This document shows, piece after piece, positions 1 to 9,001 of a DNA stretch of 49,417 nucleotides. Below the pieces are notes generated by a model, which was given only the letters and a program-made list of their open reading frames with translations, did no database searches and was not told where the DNA came from. This DNA is from JBGSTR01 sp963707135 (GTDB lineage: Bacteria; Pseudomonadota; Gammaproteobacteria; Chromatiales; Chromatiaceae). The stretch is from positions 1-49,417 of the forward strand of contig CAVPOY010000036.1 in NCBI GenBank assembly GCA_963707135.1. The letters are read 5' to 3'. The position numbers and the translations under genes were made by a program. Every line of letters begins with the position of its first letter. The first letter of the stretch is position 1.

Positions 1-588
1 CTCTTCGAGGTGCGGGAGCCGAGTGAAACACTCCGCTACGTGTCCGAATCCGTCATGCGGGAGGTCGTCGGCGATCGCACCGTGGACGAGGTGATCACCG
101 TGGGCCGACAGGAAATCGAAACCGAGGCGCTGACCAAGATGCAGGCGCTCTCAACCAAATACGCCATGGGGATCAGCATCGACCAGGTTCAATTGAAGAA
201 CATCAATCCACCCCAACCGGTGCAGGAGTCGTTCAACGAGGTCAATCAGGCCCAGCAGGAGAAAGAGAAGCTGATCAACGAAGCGCGCCGCGATTACAAC
301 AAGGTGATCCCGCTGGCCGAGGGCGAGAAGGATCAGCGGATCCGCGAAGCTGATGGCTACCGGCTCAAGAGGATCAATGAAGCGGAAGGCGATGTCGCAA
401 GGTTCAGCGCCTTGTTTGCGGAGTACAGCAAAGCCCCGGAGGTCACGCGCCGCCGCATCTATATCGAAACCCTCCAGGACGTCCTGCCGGGCATACGATC
501 AAAGATCATTGTAGACGAACAGGCGCCCAGCATTTTGCCACTGCTGAACCTCGACTCCCGGCAGGGAGGTGGCCATGAAAAAGATTAA
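1..588 (+). CDS. hflK: HflK, FtsH protease modulator, C-terminal part (5' end outside window)
   Basis: The reading frame is open from base 1, so the gene begins upstream of the window; about 195 residues remain. The sequence shows the second half of an SPFH/Band-7 domain, with a GDRTVDEVITVGRQEI segment, then a long charged helical stretch (QEKEKLINEARRDYNK and following) typical of HflK. In known systems HflK and HflC form a large membrane complex facing the periplasm that surrounds and restrains the AAA+ protease FtsH. The stop lies inside the start region of the next gene, hflC, so the two are translationally coupled. Identity is secure from family sequence and from the HflC neighbour. Nothing looks broken in the visible part. 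Confidence 0.95.
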   Translation, partial: LFEVREPSETLRYVSESVMREVVGDRTVDEVITVGRQEIETEALTKMQALSTKYAMGISIDQVQLKNINPPQPVQESFNEVNQAQQEKEKLINEARRDYNKVIPLAEGEKDQRIREADGYRLKRINEAEGDVARFSALFAEYSKAPEVTRRRIYIETLQDVLPGIRSKIIVDEQAPSILPLLNLDSRQGGGHEKD

Positions 589-1576
589 GCCAGTCGCTCT
601 CGTCGCGATTCTGGCGATCGCGACGTTCGTGTTGGTGAGTTCGACCTATACGGTGAGCGAAGTCGAGCAAGTAATAATCACTCAGTTCGGCAAGCCGGTC
701 GGCGCTCCCGTGACTTCCGCCGGCCTGAAGTTCAAGCTGCCGTTCATCCAGGACGTCAATCCCATCGACAAACGGATTCTCGAGTGGGACGGCAACCCGT
801 CGGATATGCCAACCAAGGACAAACTCTACATCTCGGTGGACCTCTTCGCCCGCTGGCGGATCACAGATCCCCTCCAGTACTTTCTGCGCTTGCGCGACGA
901 ACGCAGTGCCCAGTCGCGCTTGGACGATATTCTGGGAAGCGAGACGCGCAACGCCGTCGCCAAGCATGAGTTGATCGAGATCATCCGCACCACCAAGGAT
1001 CGCGTGCCGCTGCGCGATGCCCTCCTGACCGGCGCGGAACCCGACATGGGGGCCCTGGTGCCGATCCAGAAGGGCCGCAAACTGGTCGAGCAGGAGATTT
1101 TTGCCGCTGCGGCCGAGAAGGTTCGCGTATTTGGCATCGAGCTGCTCGACATCCGGTTCAAGCGGATCAACTACAACGAAAGCGTCCGCCCCAAGATCTA
1201 CGATCGCATGATCAGCGAACGGCGCCAGATCGCGGAACGCTTCCTCTCAGAAGGTAACGGCGAGGCGGCCAGAATCCGCGGAAATCGGGTGCGGGATCTC
1301 AACAAGATCCAGTCTGAGGCCTACCGACAGGTCGAGGAGATTCGCGGCGTAGCGGATGCGAAAGCCACCGAGATCTATGCGGGGGCTTACAACCAGAGCC
1401 GCGAGGCGGTGGCGTTCTACGAATTCACACGGACCATGCAGTCCTACAGGTCGATCATCGCCGCCAACACGACCCTTGTCCTTTCCACCGACAGTGATCT
1501 CTTCAAATTTCTGAAGGGAATGAGTCCGGGGGATGGAGATGTCGTTCCCGTGCGAGTTCCCGACGACGACCGCTGA
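575..1576 (+). CDS. hflC: HflC, FtsH protease modulator
   Basis: 333 residues, close to the usual HflC length. Residues about 5-24 form one N-terminal membrane anchor, followed by an SPFH domain (TVSEVEQVIITQFGKPVG) and a long coiled-coil region with the hallmark ERRQIAERFLSEGNGEA. HflC pairs with HflK in the inner membrane, with the bulk in the periplasm, and modulates FtsH. I chose ATG 575 because a GGGAGG ribosome site lies at 564-569; a GTG two codons earlier (569) overlaps that site. The start overlaps the end of hflK by 14 bases, indicating one operon. No defects seen. Confidence 0.96.
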   Translation: MKKIKPVALVAILAIATFVLVSSTYTVSEVEQVIITQFGKPVGAPVTSAGLKFKLPFIQDVNPIDKRILEWDGNPSDMPTKDKLYISVDLFARWRITDPLQYFLRLRDERSAQSRLDDILGSETRNAVAKHELIEIIRTTKDRVPLRDALLTGAEPDMGALVPIQKGRKLVEQEIFAAAAEKVRVFGIELLDIRFKRINYNESVRPKIYDRMISERRQIAERFLSEGNGEAARIRGNRVRDLNKIQSEAYRQVEEIRGVADAKATEIYAGAYNQSREAVAFYEFTRTMQSYRSIIAANTTLVLSTDSDLFKFLKGMSPGDGDVVPVRVPDDDR

Positions 1577-1803
1577 CATTGCGCCCCCGTGATAACCGGC
1601 TGAGTCGCGCATGGCTCGGGACGAGCGTGATCACCGGGGTGAAATCCCGCAAGCGTGCGGCCTGGCCAGGCACGCGGGTGCTCCGGAGGAGAAGACGCTT
1701 CCCCTGGCAAGGCCCGCATTTTTCCCGCCCCATGTCCGCGGACGACTTCATACTGCGGCTTGAGGCTGGAAAACGCCGATGAGTAAAGCAGAGGTTCAAC
1801 GAG
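1577..1803. other. hflC-zwf intergenic region with a palindromic hairpin
   Basis: 227 bases with no supported gene. Around 1655-1677 there is a strong inverted repeat: a GCGTGC / GCACGC pair enclosing GCCTGGCCAGGC, itself a 12-base palindrome. There is no following T-run, so it is only a weak candidate for transcription termination after hflC. A weak purine-rich ribosome site (AGAGG) precedes the zwf start at 1804. Confidence 0.3.
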
Positions 1804-3218
1804 ATGAACAATAGCGATAGCCGCGCGACGCCGGCTGACGCGCTGGTCATCTTCGGCGTGACCGGCGATCTCGTCCACAAGACGATCTTTCCAGCGCTCT
1901 ACGCGATGGCCAGCCGTAGCGTTCTCAACGCGCCGGTGGTTGGCGTCGCCGTCCCGAAGCGGAGCCCGGAGCAACTGCGCAAACGGGCGATGGACAGCAT
2001 TACGCAAGCCGGCAAAATCGATGACCGGTACGCCCTCGACCACCTTCTTTCTCTGCTCCAGTATGTGGGCGGTGATTACAACGACCCAGATACGTGCAAG
2101 GCGCTCAAGCGCGCGCTGAGAGATGCCCGGCGCCCGGCGCATTACCTGTCCATCCCACCCGCGTTGTTCGCCACGGTAATCAAAGGGCTCGGTGCCGCGG
2201 GGCTCGCCGATCAGGCGCGCGTCATCGTCGAGAAACCGTTCGGACGCGGCCTGGCTTCGGCCCGGGAGCTCAACCGCATTGCGCTGTCGGCGTTCGCGGA
2301 AAAGTCAATCTTCCGCATCGACCACTATCTCGGCAAGGAAGCGATCATGAATATCCTCTACCTCCGCTTCGCCAACTCTTTCCTCGAGCCAATCTGGAAC
2401 CGCGTCCATGTGGCCAGCCTGCAGATCACGCTGTCCGAGGACTTTGGCTCGAAGGGTCGCGGTGCGTTTTACGAGAGCGCCGGTTGCCTGCGCGACGTCA
2501 TCCAGAACCACCTGTTCCGGATTGTCGCCCTGCTAGCCATGGAGACGCCGGCTTATCAAGGCTATGGGGCGCCGTCCACAATGAGAAAGCCAAGGTGTTC
2601 CAGGCCATGCGCCCCCTGCACCCGGACGACGTAGTGCGCGGCCAGTACGCCGGCTACCGGAAAGAGCCGGGCGTGGCGAAGGGATCCGACGTCGAGACGT
2701 TCTGCGCACTGCGGCTTTTCATCGACTCGTGGCGCTGGGAAGGGGTGCCGTGGTTCCTGCGCTCCGGAAAATGCCTCGCTGCAACTGCGGCCGAGGTCTT
2801 GGTGGAGCTAGAGCCGCCGCCGCAAAGGCTGTTCGACGATTCCGCGCCGGTGGCCGGCCGTGCCAATTATCTGCGCTTCCGGCTCTCCCCTGACTCCGCC
2901 GTTGCCCTCGCCGCGCGCGTCAAGCGCGCGGGCAAGGAGTTCGTCGGCGACCAGCGCAAGCTCTACCTGTCTGAAGAACAGCCGGGAGAGGAAACACCCT
3001 ACGAGCGGCTGTTGGATGATGCCATGTCCGGCAACGGGGCGCTCTTCACCCGTGAGGACGCGGTGAAGGCCGCCTAGGCGGTGGTCGACCCGGTTCTTCA
3101 CCAGCACCACCGGGCTCGCCCCTATAAGCCCGGCAGCTGGGGGCCGAAACAGGCGGACGCGCTGATTGCGGCACACGGCAGCTGGCACAACCCGATACCA
3201 GGGAAGGCAGCAGAATGA
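1804..3218 (+). pseudogene. zwf: Glucose-6-phosphate 1-dehydrogenase, disrupted by a frameshift and an in-frame stop
   Basis: G6PD oxidises glucose-6-phosphate with NAD(P)+ at the entry of the pentose-phosphate and Entner-Doudoroff routes. The N-terminal nucleotide-binding motif GVTGDL (residues 18-23) and the substrate site RIDHYLGKE (171-179) are intact. Near 2565-2572 the frame changes: the following family sequence (AVHNEKAKVFQAMRPL onward) is read two bases later in phase. In that phase a TAG at 3075-3077 interrupts the C-terminus; family-like sequence continues to 3218 (VVDPV...YKPGSWGP...), and the stop replaces the Trp codon usual before this segment. Two separate lesions make decay more likely than one base error, but assembly error is possible. 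A glycogen phosphorylase follows, consistent with a sugar-phosphate locus. Confidence 0.88.
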
Positions 3219-3327
3219 AGGTGGCGAGCAAGGTGGTGTTCCTGGGCGCACCCACTGTCAGCGCCGTAGGGACGGCGCCCTCGGAGTAGTAGGAGATTGC
3301 GTCCAGGACAAATCCGAAGGAGAGGCA

Positions 3328-5874
3328 ATGAGCGAACAAACACGGCTCGGCCACCCGAAGGAGCTTCTCTTACCCACAGACATAGCGGGATTCGATTCCC
3401 TGGCGGAGCTTGCCCTGGACATGCGCTGGTCATGGAATCATGCCACCGACCAGCTCTGGGGACAGTTGGATCCCGTGCTGTGGGAGCTCACCCATAACCC
3501 CTGGGTCGTTTTGCAGACGGTCTCGCGGGAGAAACTCCAGCACGCTTTGGCCGAGCCCGCTTTCCGCAAGAAGATTGACGATCTCGTGCAAGCCACGCGG
3601 GATGCCGTGGAGGCGCCCGCGTGGTTTCAGCAGGCCCACCCGCAGTCGCCGCTCAGTTGTGTCGCGTACTTCAGTATGGAATTCATGTTGAACGAGGCTT
3701 TGCCCATTTACTCGGGCGGGCTCGGCAACGTGGCCGGCGACCAACTCAAGGCCGCCAGCGATCTAGGCGTGCCGGTCATCGGAGTCGGGCTGCTCTACCA
3801 GCAAGGCTATTTTCGCCAGGAGATCGACAAAAACGGCGCGCAACAGGCCCTTTATCCGTACAACGACCCCGGCCAGTTGCCGATCACGCCCTTGCGTCAG
3901 GCCAACGGCGAGTGGCTGCGGCTGGAGATTAGCTTGCCCGGCTACTCGGTCTGGCTGCGCGCCTGGCAGGTTCAGGTGGGGCGCGTGAAGCTGTATCTGC
4001 TCGACAGCAGCGACGCGGCGAATTACCCCGCGCATCGCGGCATCACCAGCGAGCTCTACGGCGGCGGGCCGGAACTGCGCCTGAAGCAGGAGCTGCTGCT
4101 CGGCATTGGCGGCTGGCGGCTGCTCGCCGCCCTCGGCATCCAGCCGGAAGTCTGTCACCTAAATGAAGGCCACGCGGCCTTCGCGGTGCTGGAACGCGCA
4201 CGCAGCTTCATGCAGGAGAGCGGCCAGCCTTTCAAGGTCGCCCTGGCCGTCAGCCGGGCCGGCAACCTGTTCACTACCCACACGGCGGTGGCCGCCGGCT
4301 TCGACCGGTTCGCGCCGGCCCTTATCGAACAATACCTGGGGGGCTACGCCGAGCAGCGGCTAGGCATCACCCGCCACGAATTGCTGGCCCTGGGCCGCCA
4401 GAATCCGGACGACGCGAGAGAGTTTTTCAACATGGCCTATCTGGCGATCCGCGGCAGCGGCGCGCTCAACGGCGTCAGCCACTTGCACGGCGAGGTGAGC
4501 CGGCACCTGTTCGAGCCGCTGTTTCCGCACTGGCCGGCCGAGGAAGTGCCGGTCGGTCACATCACCAACGGCGTCCACACGCCCACCTGGGATTCGGCGC
4601 CGGCTGACGAGCTGTGGACCGAGGCCTGTGGCAAGGAGCGCTGGCTGGGGACGGTGGAGACCCTGGAGCAGGACATACGCAAGCTTCCCGACGCCCGGCT
4701 GTGGGAATTTCGCACCGACGCCAGCAAGTCCCTGGTCGATTACGCCCGCGAACACCTGTCCCGGCAGCTGGCGGCGTCCGGTGCGCCGCCGGAGACGGTC
4801 GTGGCGGCGAAACATCTGTTCGACTGCAATACCCTGACGCTGGGATTCGCCCGCCGCTTCGCCAGTTACAAAAGACCCAACCTGCTGCTGCACGACCCGG
4901 TGCGCCTGCTGCGCCTGCTGACGAACCCGCAACGACCGGTGCAACTCATCATGGCCGGAAAGGCGCATCCGGCCGACCAGGCCGGCCAGGCCCTGATTCA
5001 GCAATGGACGCGGTTCATCCGCCGGCCCGAGGTGCGCCCGCATGTGATCTTCCTCGCCGATTACGACATGCTCCTGACCGAGCACCAGGTGCAAGGCGTG
5101 GATGTCTGGCTCAACACGCCGCGCCGCCCCTGGGAAGCCTGCGGCACCAGCGGCATGAAGGTGCTGGTCAACGGCGGCATCAACCTGTCCGAACTGGACG
5201 GCTGGTGGGCGGAAGCCTACGCACCGGAAGTCGGCTGGGCGTTGGGCGATGGCCAGGAACACGGCGACGATCCTGCCTGGGACGCCGCCGAAGCCGAGGC
5301 GCTTTACAACCTACTGGAGGGCGAAGTCATCCCCGAGTTCTATCGCCGCGATCAGGACGGCATCCCCATAGCCTGGGTAGCGCGAATGCGGGAAAGCATG
5401 GCGCGTTTGACGTCGCGCTTTTCCGCCGACCGCGCGGTGCGCGAATACGCCGAACAACACTACCTCCCCGCCGCCTCGGCCTGCGTTGCACGAGCCGCCG
5501 ACCAAGGCGCCATCGGCGTGGACATGGTGGCCTGGCGGCGCGCGCTGGAACAGCAATGGGCCGCGCTGCGTTTCGGAGAAGTGAAAGTCGAATCCGCGGC
5601 CGAGCAGTACGCCTTCGAAGCACAGGTGTATCTCGATGATCTCGACCCCGACGCGGTACGGGTCGAACTTTACGCCAACGGCGTTGACGGTTCCGCAGTG
5701 GAGTGTGTGGAGATGACGCGCGTGCGACCATTGGTGGGCGCCACCAACGGCTACGCCTATCGCGCCACGGTTCCCGCTGTCCGCCCGACGACGGACTACA
5801 CGGCACGACTCATACCCCACCGAGATGGCGTGGCGGTTCCACTGGAAGAGGCGCATATCCTGTGGCAGCGATGA
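3328..5874 (+). CDS. glgP: Glycogen / alpha-glucan phosphorylase
   Basis: 848 residues. The enzyme (GT35 family) uses phosphate to release glucose-1-phosphate from glycogen-type glucans, with pyridoxal phosphate as cofactor. The sequence has the N-terminal YFSMEFMLNEALPIYSGGLG glucan/phosphate region, the RFASYKRPNLLL segment and EACGTSGMK, whose lysine (about residue 611) should bind PLP. The N-terminal block (SLAELALDMRWSWNHATDQLW) marks the bacterial/archaeal subtype that carries a DUF3417-like leader. ATG 3328 was chosen over an upstream in-frame start at 3166 because it has the ribosome site AGGAGAGG at 3318-3325 and matches the family N-terminus. It lies just downstream of zwf and may share its transcript. 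Intact. Confidence 0.95.
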   Translation: MSEQTRLGHPKELLLPTDIAGFDSLAELALDMRWSWNHATDQLWGQLDPVLWELTHNPWVVLQTVSREKLQHALAEPAFRKKIDDLVQATRDAVEAPAWFQQAHPQSPLSCVAYFSMEFMLNEALPIYSGGLGNVAGDQLKAASDLGVPVIGVGLLYQQGYFRQEIDKNGAQQALYPYNDPGQLPITPLRQANGEWLRLEISLPGYSVWLRAWQVQVGRVKLYLLDSSDAANYPAHRGITSELYGGGPELRLKQELLLGIGGWRLLAALGIQPEVCHLNEGHAAFAVLERARSFMQESGQPFKVALAVSRAGNLFTTHTAVAAGFDRFAPALIEQYLGGYAEQRLGITRHELLALGRQNPDDAREFFNMAYLAIRGSGALNGVSHLHGEVSRHLFEPLFPHWPAEEVPVGHITNGVHTPTWDSAPADELWTEACGKERWLGTVETLEQDIRKLPDARLWEFRTDASKSLVDYAREHLSRQLAASGAPPETVVAAKHLFDCNTLTLGFARRFASYKRPNLLLHDPVRLLRLLTNPQRPVQLIMAGKAHPADQAGQALIQQWTRFIRRPEVRPHVIFLADYDMLLTEHQVQGVDVWLNTPRRPWEACGTSGMKVLVNGGINLSELDGWWAEAYAPEVGWALGDGQEHGDDPAWDAAEAEALYNLLEGEVIPEFYRRDQDGIPIAWVARMRESMARLTSRFSADRAVREYAEQHYLPAASACVARAADQGAIGVDMVAWRRALEQQWAALRFGEVKVESAAEQYAFEAQVYLDDLDPDAVRVELYANGVDGSAVECVEMTRVRPLVGATNGYAYRATVPAVRPTTDYTARLIPHRDGVAVPLEEAHILWQR

Positions 5875-5911
5875 TTACTCGCGCCGCGCCCGCTGGGGGT
5901 CTGGGTGAGTA

Positions 5912-5936
5912 GCCCGCGGGAATCGCACCCTCGGGC
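5912..5936 (-). ncRNA. Domain VI-like hairpin of the group II intron
   Basis: Directly 3' of domain V on the minus strand, GCCCG (5932-5936) can pair with CGGGC (5912-5916). This is the position expected for domain VI, which carries the branch-point adenosine. I cannot place the bulged A or the exact intron end with confidence; the end is probably within about 5900-5911. Confidence 0.45.
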
Positions 5937-5943
5937 GCTCGCA

Positions 5944-5977
5944 GAACCGGACGTGAACCTCTCGGCTCATCCGGCTC
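5944..5977 (-). ncRNA. Group II intron domain V (catalytic hairpin), 34 nt
   Basis: Read on the minus strand, this is a 34-nt hairpin: GAGCCGG pairs with CCGGTTC at the base, an AT/ACGT bulge follows, then GAGCC pairs with GGTTC around a GAGA tetraloop. The near-terminal AGC triad and the GNRA loop are the hallmarks of domain V. The length matches the canonical 34 nt. All pairs are kept, unlike the decayed protein beside it. Confidence 0.88.
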
Positions 5978-6425
5978 CTACTATTCCCGCCGCAGGCACG
6001 AAGCCGAGCCGCCAGTGTGGGAACAGTTCCGGCTGGCGGTGCGCCACCCGCTCCACCCACTGGGTGGCGCGGCGACTGTAGATGCGCCCATGGTGGTCCT
6101 TGCTGCGCCGGGGCCGAAACTTATAGCCCAGGAGGTTGAATTGGATGGTAGCGTCGTCCGCTCGCGGGTGGATATCCCTGCAGTAGACGACCTTGGTCTT
6201 GTCGGGATGAAGCTCCAGACCGCACGCCTTGAGCCGTTGCGCCAGCCTTTCGCGAAGATAGCGGGCCTGCTTGAGCGTGCGACAGTGGATGTACCCATCG
6301 TCGGCGTCGAGGCAAAACGGCAAGGCGGGAAAATGCGTCGCCATCCACCGGTCGAAGGCTCAGTGGACAAAGGGATTGGACAGCAGCGGCGAAACGACGC
6401 CGAATCCCAGCCAGGACAATGACGG
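5967..6425 (-). pseudogene. Group II intron reverse transcriptase/maturase fragment
   Basis: Reading leftward: GVVSPLLSNPFVH, a TGA stop, then AFDRWMATHFPALPF, the active-site region CLDADDGYIHC (usually YADD; here the Tyr is Asp), then CGLELHPDKTKVVYC and LLGYKFRPRRSK, all classic for LtrA-type proteins. The stretch after that jumps quickly to QPELFPHWRLGF, so most of maturase domain X seems deleted. Everything upstream of the SPLLSN block is absent. The stop codon lies inside the RNA domain V sequence. It is clearly non-functional. Confidence 0.85.
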
Positions 6426-6471
6426 CTCAACTATGCTGGACACCCCCCAAGTTCCGTTTCAATCCCAAGCC

Positions 6472-7173
6472 TCAAACGGGTGCGCCGAACAAGGCACCTA
6501 CACCCGCGGTGATCGCCATCGCCAACGCACCCCAGAATGTTACCCGCCATGCGCCCATCACAACGCCGGCCCCGCCGACCCGCGCGGCGATGGCGCCCAA
6601 CAGGGCCAGGAAGATCAGTGACGTCCCCGACACCCAGAAAATCAGTGCCTGCTCGGGCGCCAGCGCCGTCACGGTCAGCGGCAGCAATGCACCAACCGCA
6701 AAGCTAGCGGCCGATGCCAAAGCGGCCTGGATCGGGCGCGCGCTGTGGGTCTCGGAGATGCCAAGCTCGTCGCGCGCGTGAGCGCCGAGCGCATCGTGGG
6801 CCATCAGTTCGTCGGCCACCTGCCGCGCCAGCCCAGGCTTCAGTCCCCGGGCGACATAGATCGCCGTCAGCTCACGCCGCTCCGCGGCAGGATCCCGTTC
6901 GAGCTCGGCACGCTCACGCACCAAGTCGGCCCCCTCGGTATCCGCCTGTGAATGGACCGAGACATATTCGCCGGCGGCCATCGACATGGCCCCCGCAACC
7001 AGACCCGCAACCCCAGTCAACACAATGTTGCCGTGACTGGTGCTGGCAGCCGCAACACCGACCACGAGGCTGGCAGTAGACACGATGCCGTCGTTCGCGC
7101 CGAGCACGGCGGCGCGCAGCCAGCCGATGCGGTCAGTACGGTGGCGTTCAGTGTGGCGTCGAAACGATGTCAT
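6472..7173 (-). CDS. VIT1/CCC1 family membrane transporter
   Basis: 233 residues. The N-terminus (GWLRAAVLGANDGIVSTASLVVGVA) is the signature of VIT1/CCC1 proteins, which move ferrous iron or manganese across membranes in studied members. An amphipathic cytoplasmic-type segment (EYVSVHSQADTEGADL, then an acid-rich stretch at about 80-135) sits between the first two and the last three membrane helices, as expected. The final residues are GALFGAPV. It is a single gene with its promoter side facing the gene-poor 7.2-7.9 kb stretch. The substrate cannot be told from sequence. Confidence 0.9.
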   Translation of the reverse strand: MTSFRRHTERHRTDRIGWLRAAVLGANDGIVSTASLVVGVAAASTSHGNIVLTGVAGLVAGAMSMAAGEYVSVHSQADTEGADLVRERAELERDPAAERRELTAIYVARGLKPGLARQVADELMAHDALGAHARDELGISETHSARPIQAALASAASFAVGALLPLTVTALAPEQALIFWVSGTSLIFLALLGAIAARVGGAGVVMGAWRVTFWGALAMAITAGVGALFGAPV

Positions 7174-7920
7174 GGTTCAACGGTGTCCATGGGCTGTGCT
7201 CGGCACAGATGCCGGTATACGTCGTGCGAGAGGTCAGTGCTCAGGACAGGCCGGACTCATCGCCGCGATGCGAAGGCCGGGGATCCAGCGGTTTGCATGG
7301 ATAGCGGTCTCTCCGCGCGTCTTCTCTTGATACGTGCGCAGGGATGCGACATCGCCGTCGAGCCGAAGCGGTGAATCCCGCTCTCGCACCGCCCGAGGCG
7401 CCCGGCCAAGACGGAACCCTATCGGGCGGTGCAAAAACACTTCGAGACCTATCTCGCCGCGTCGCGTTCACGAACGCGTTCAGGTTACCAATAATTTCCC
7501 AGCGGACGACAGTTAAACCGGAGTCTCGCGCTTCCCCGCCTGATACCCGGCGGCTCCGAGTCGGAGCGCCGCTACCGGGAGGGCCGGTTGACCGGCTCGC
7601 AGCGGCAATTGGACTTGTCATGTTACGCTTCTGACCCCAGAGCGATAGGTCTGGCGACTAGAGGCTCCGGCAGGCGCCCGGCGGATAACGGCGCGTCCTC
7701 GGCAACCGGATCAAGTCCCCATGGCGATACAGAGCGTGTCAGGAGGCGAGGCCGTCGAAGACGGCCGTGAGATCTGGGCGCGGCACGAACAAAGGCGTGC
7801 TTCACCCGGATTCCGAGCCGACAGGGCGCTTCGAGCAGAAGCGCAAACCGGTAATCCGGTGGATTTGGTCTAGGCGCTGGCCGTGATCGATGACGCCAAA
7901 GACGATGAGGCCGATCGGCA
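7174..7920. other. Gene-poor region with a possible IS91-like relic
   Basis: 747 bases between the VIT gene and the DUF1415 gene. At 7387-7494 (+) a short frame reads HRPRRPAKTEPYRAVQKHFETYLA and stops. This resembles the N-terminal zinc-binding start of IS91-type transposases, but it is too short to be sure. Small hairpins occur at CTCCGAGTCGGAG and GCCGGTTGACCGGC (about 7554-7600). Nothing else could be supported. Confidence 0.3.
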
Positions 7921-7923
7921 GTG

Positions 7924-8544
7924 ATGCAGGCAGTAGGCCCGATGACCAACGATGAACGCGAGATCGCCGAAACCCGCGCCTGGGTGGACCGCGTAGTGAT
8001 CGGCCTGAACCTGTGCCCGTTTGCCAAGGCGGTGCAGGTCAAGGGCCTGGTGCGGTATGTGCTCAGCCCCGCCACCGACCCCGCAGCCCTGCTGGCCGAC
8101 CTGACCGCCGAGTTGGAACGGCTGGCCGATGTGCCCGCAGACCGGCTGGAAACCACGCTGCTGATCCACCCGCAGGCGCTGGTCGACTTTGCGGAGTACA
8201 ACGATTTTCTCGAGGTGGCTGAAGACACCGTGGCCGAGCTTGAGCTGGACGGGATAATCCAGATCGCCAGCTTCCACCCGCATTACCAGTTCGCCGGCAC
8301 TGAGCCGGACGACATCGAAAACGCCACCAACCGCTCGCCCTGGCCCACGCTGCACCTGATCCGCGAGGACAGCATCGACCGGGCAGTACAAGCCTTTCCC
8401 GAAGCCGAGGCGATCTACGAGACCAACATTGAGACCCTGCGGCGCCTGGGGCCGGCCGGCTGGGCCGAACTGCAGCGGCAGTGCCGCGCCGACGCCGGTG
8501 CGCTGGCCAAGCCGGACGAAGGCTTGCCGCGGCGTCCCGGATAA
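7924..8544 (+). CDS. DUF1415 family protein
   Basis: About 200 residues matching the DUF1415 pattern along its length: ETRAWVDRVVIGLNLCPFAKAV near the N-terminus, LLIHPQALVDFAEYNDFLEVAE in the middle, then IASFHPHYQFAGTEPDD and NRSPWPTLHLIRE. The family is widespread in proteobacteria and has no assigned function; the conserved Cys in NLCPFA and the His residues suggest a metal or redox role, which is inference. ATG 7924 and ATG 7942 are both possible starts; neither has a strong ribosome site, and the family alignment favours the region near 7942. It stands alone. Confidence 0.85.
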   Translation: MQAVGPMTNDEREIAETRAWVDRVVIGLNLCPFAKAVQVKGLVRYVLSPATDPAALLADLTAELERLADVPADRLETTLLIHPQALVDFAEYNDFLEVAEDTVAELELDGIIQIASFHPHYQFAGTEPDDIENATNRSPWPTLHLIREDSIDRAVQAFPEAEAIYETNIETLRRLGPAGWAELQRQCRADAGALAKPDEGLPRRPG

Positions 8545-9001
8545 TCACCGTGGGGCGGCGGGCGCAGCAGGGTGTGCTTGGCGTACGGCCCGCCGCCGGT
8601 CGGGAGTGAGGACTGCAGCCACGCACACGTTACGCCTTCTCCCCGCGACGCTCGCTCCGGTCACGGCCTCGATGGCGAGCCTAGCCGGCGCCGCGCTGGT
8701 CAGCGCCACCGTGGGCGAACGTCCTGCTGTGCATGACCGGCGTCACAAACGGCTATGCGGCGGTCGAAAACTCGGTCAATACCAACTGGATCGGCGCCGG
8801 CCACCTGAAGGGCACATTGACCGAGGGTGGGGTCAGCGGGCTGTTCCAACCCTATTCGGCCGATATCTTCCAGCGCTTTGACTGGCACACCAACGATGCA
8901 GCGTCGTACCAGCAGCGGCTGACGCCGCGCTTGTGGCCCGGACGGTGCCGGACGACGGACTGGCCAAGCCCGGCCGCTTCGGCGACCAGGTGCCATTTTG
9001 C
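8545..9001. other. Unresolved region, possible decayed plus-strand coding sequence
   Basis: 457 bases. A plus-strand frame from about 8715 to 8930 reads like real protein (TGVTNGYAAVENSVNTNW, then GHLKGTLTEGG and FQPYSADIFQRFDWHTND). It has no good start and loses sense at about 8935, where the next phase continues with VARTVPDDGLAKPGRFGDQVPF. I do not recognise the family. It looks like the remnant of a gene cut off by the oppositely oriented SYLF gene. Confidence 0.3.

Larger units (their letters stand above)
5906..6425 (-). mobile_element. 3' relic of a group II intron (decayed reverse transcriptase plus domains V and VI)
   Basis: Minus-strand remnant lying just after glgP. It combines a broken intron-encoded reverse transcriptase (5967-6425) with the intron's own RNA 3' end: an intact domain V hairpin and a domain VI-like hairpin. 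The 5' half of the intron and of its protein is missing, cut off near 6425 and followed closely by the VIT gene. The element is therefore immobile by itself, although the catalytic domain V still folds on paper. Confidence 0.85.

Noticed and set aside
4360..5639. Long frames on both strands inside glgP
   Set aside because: Shadows of the phosphorylase frame, which has all the family motifs in one phase.
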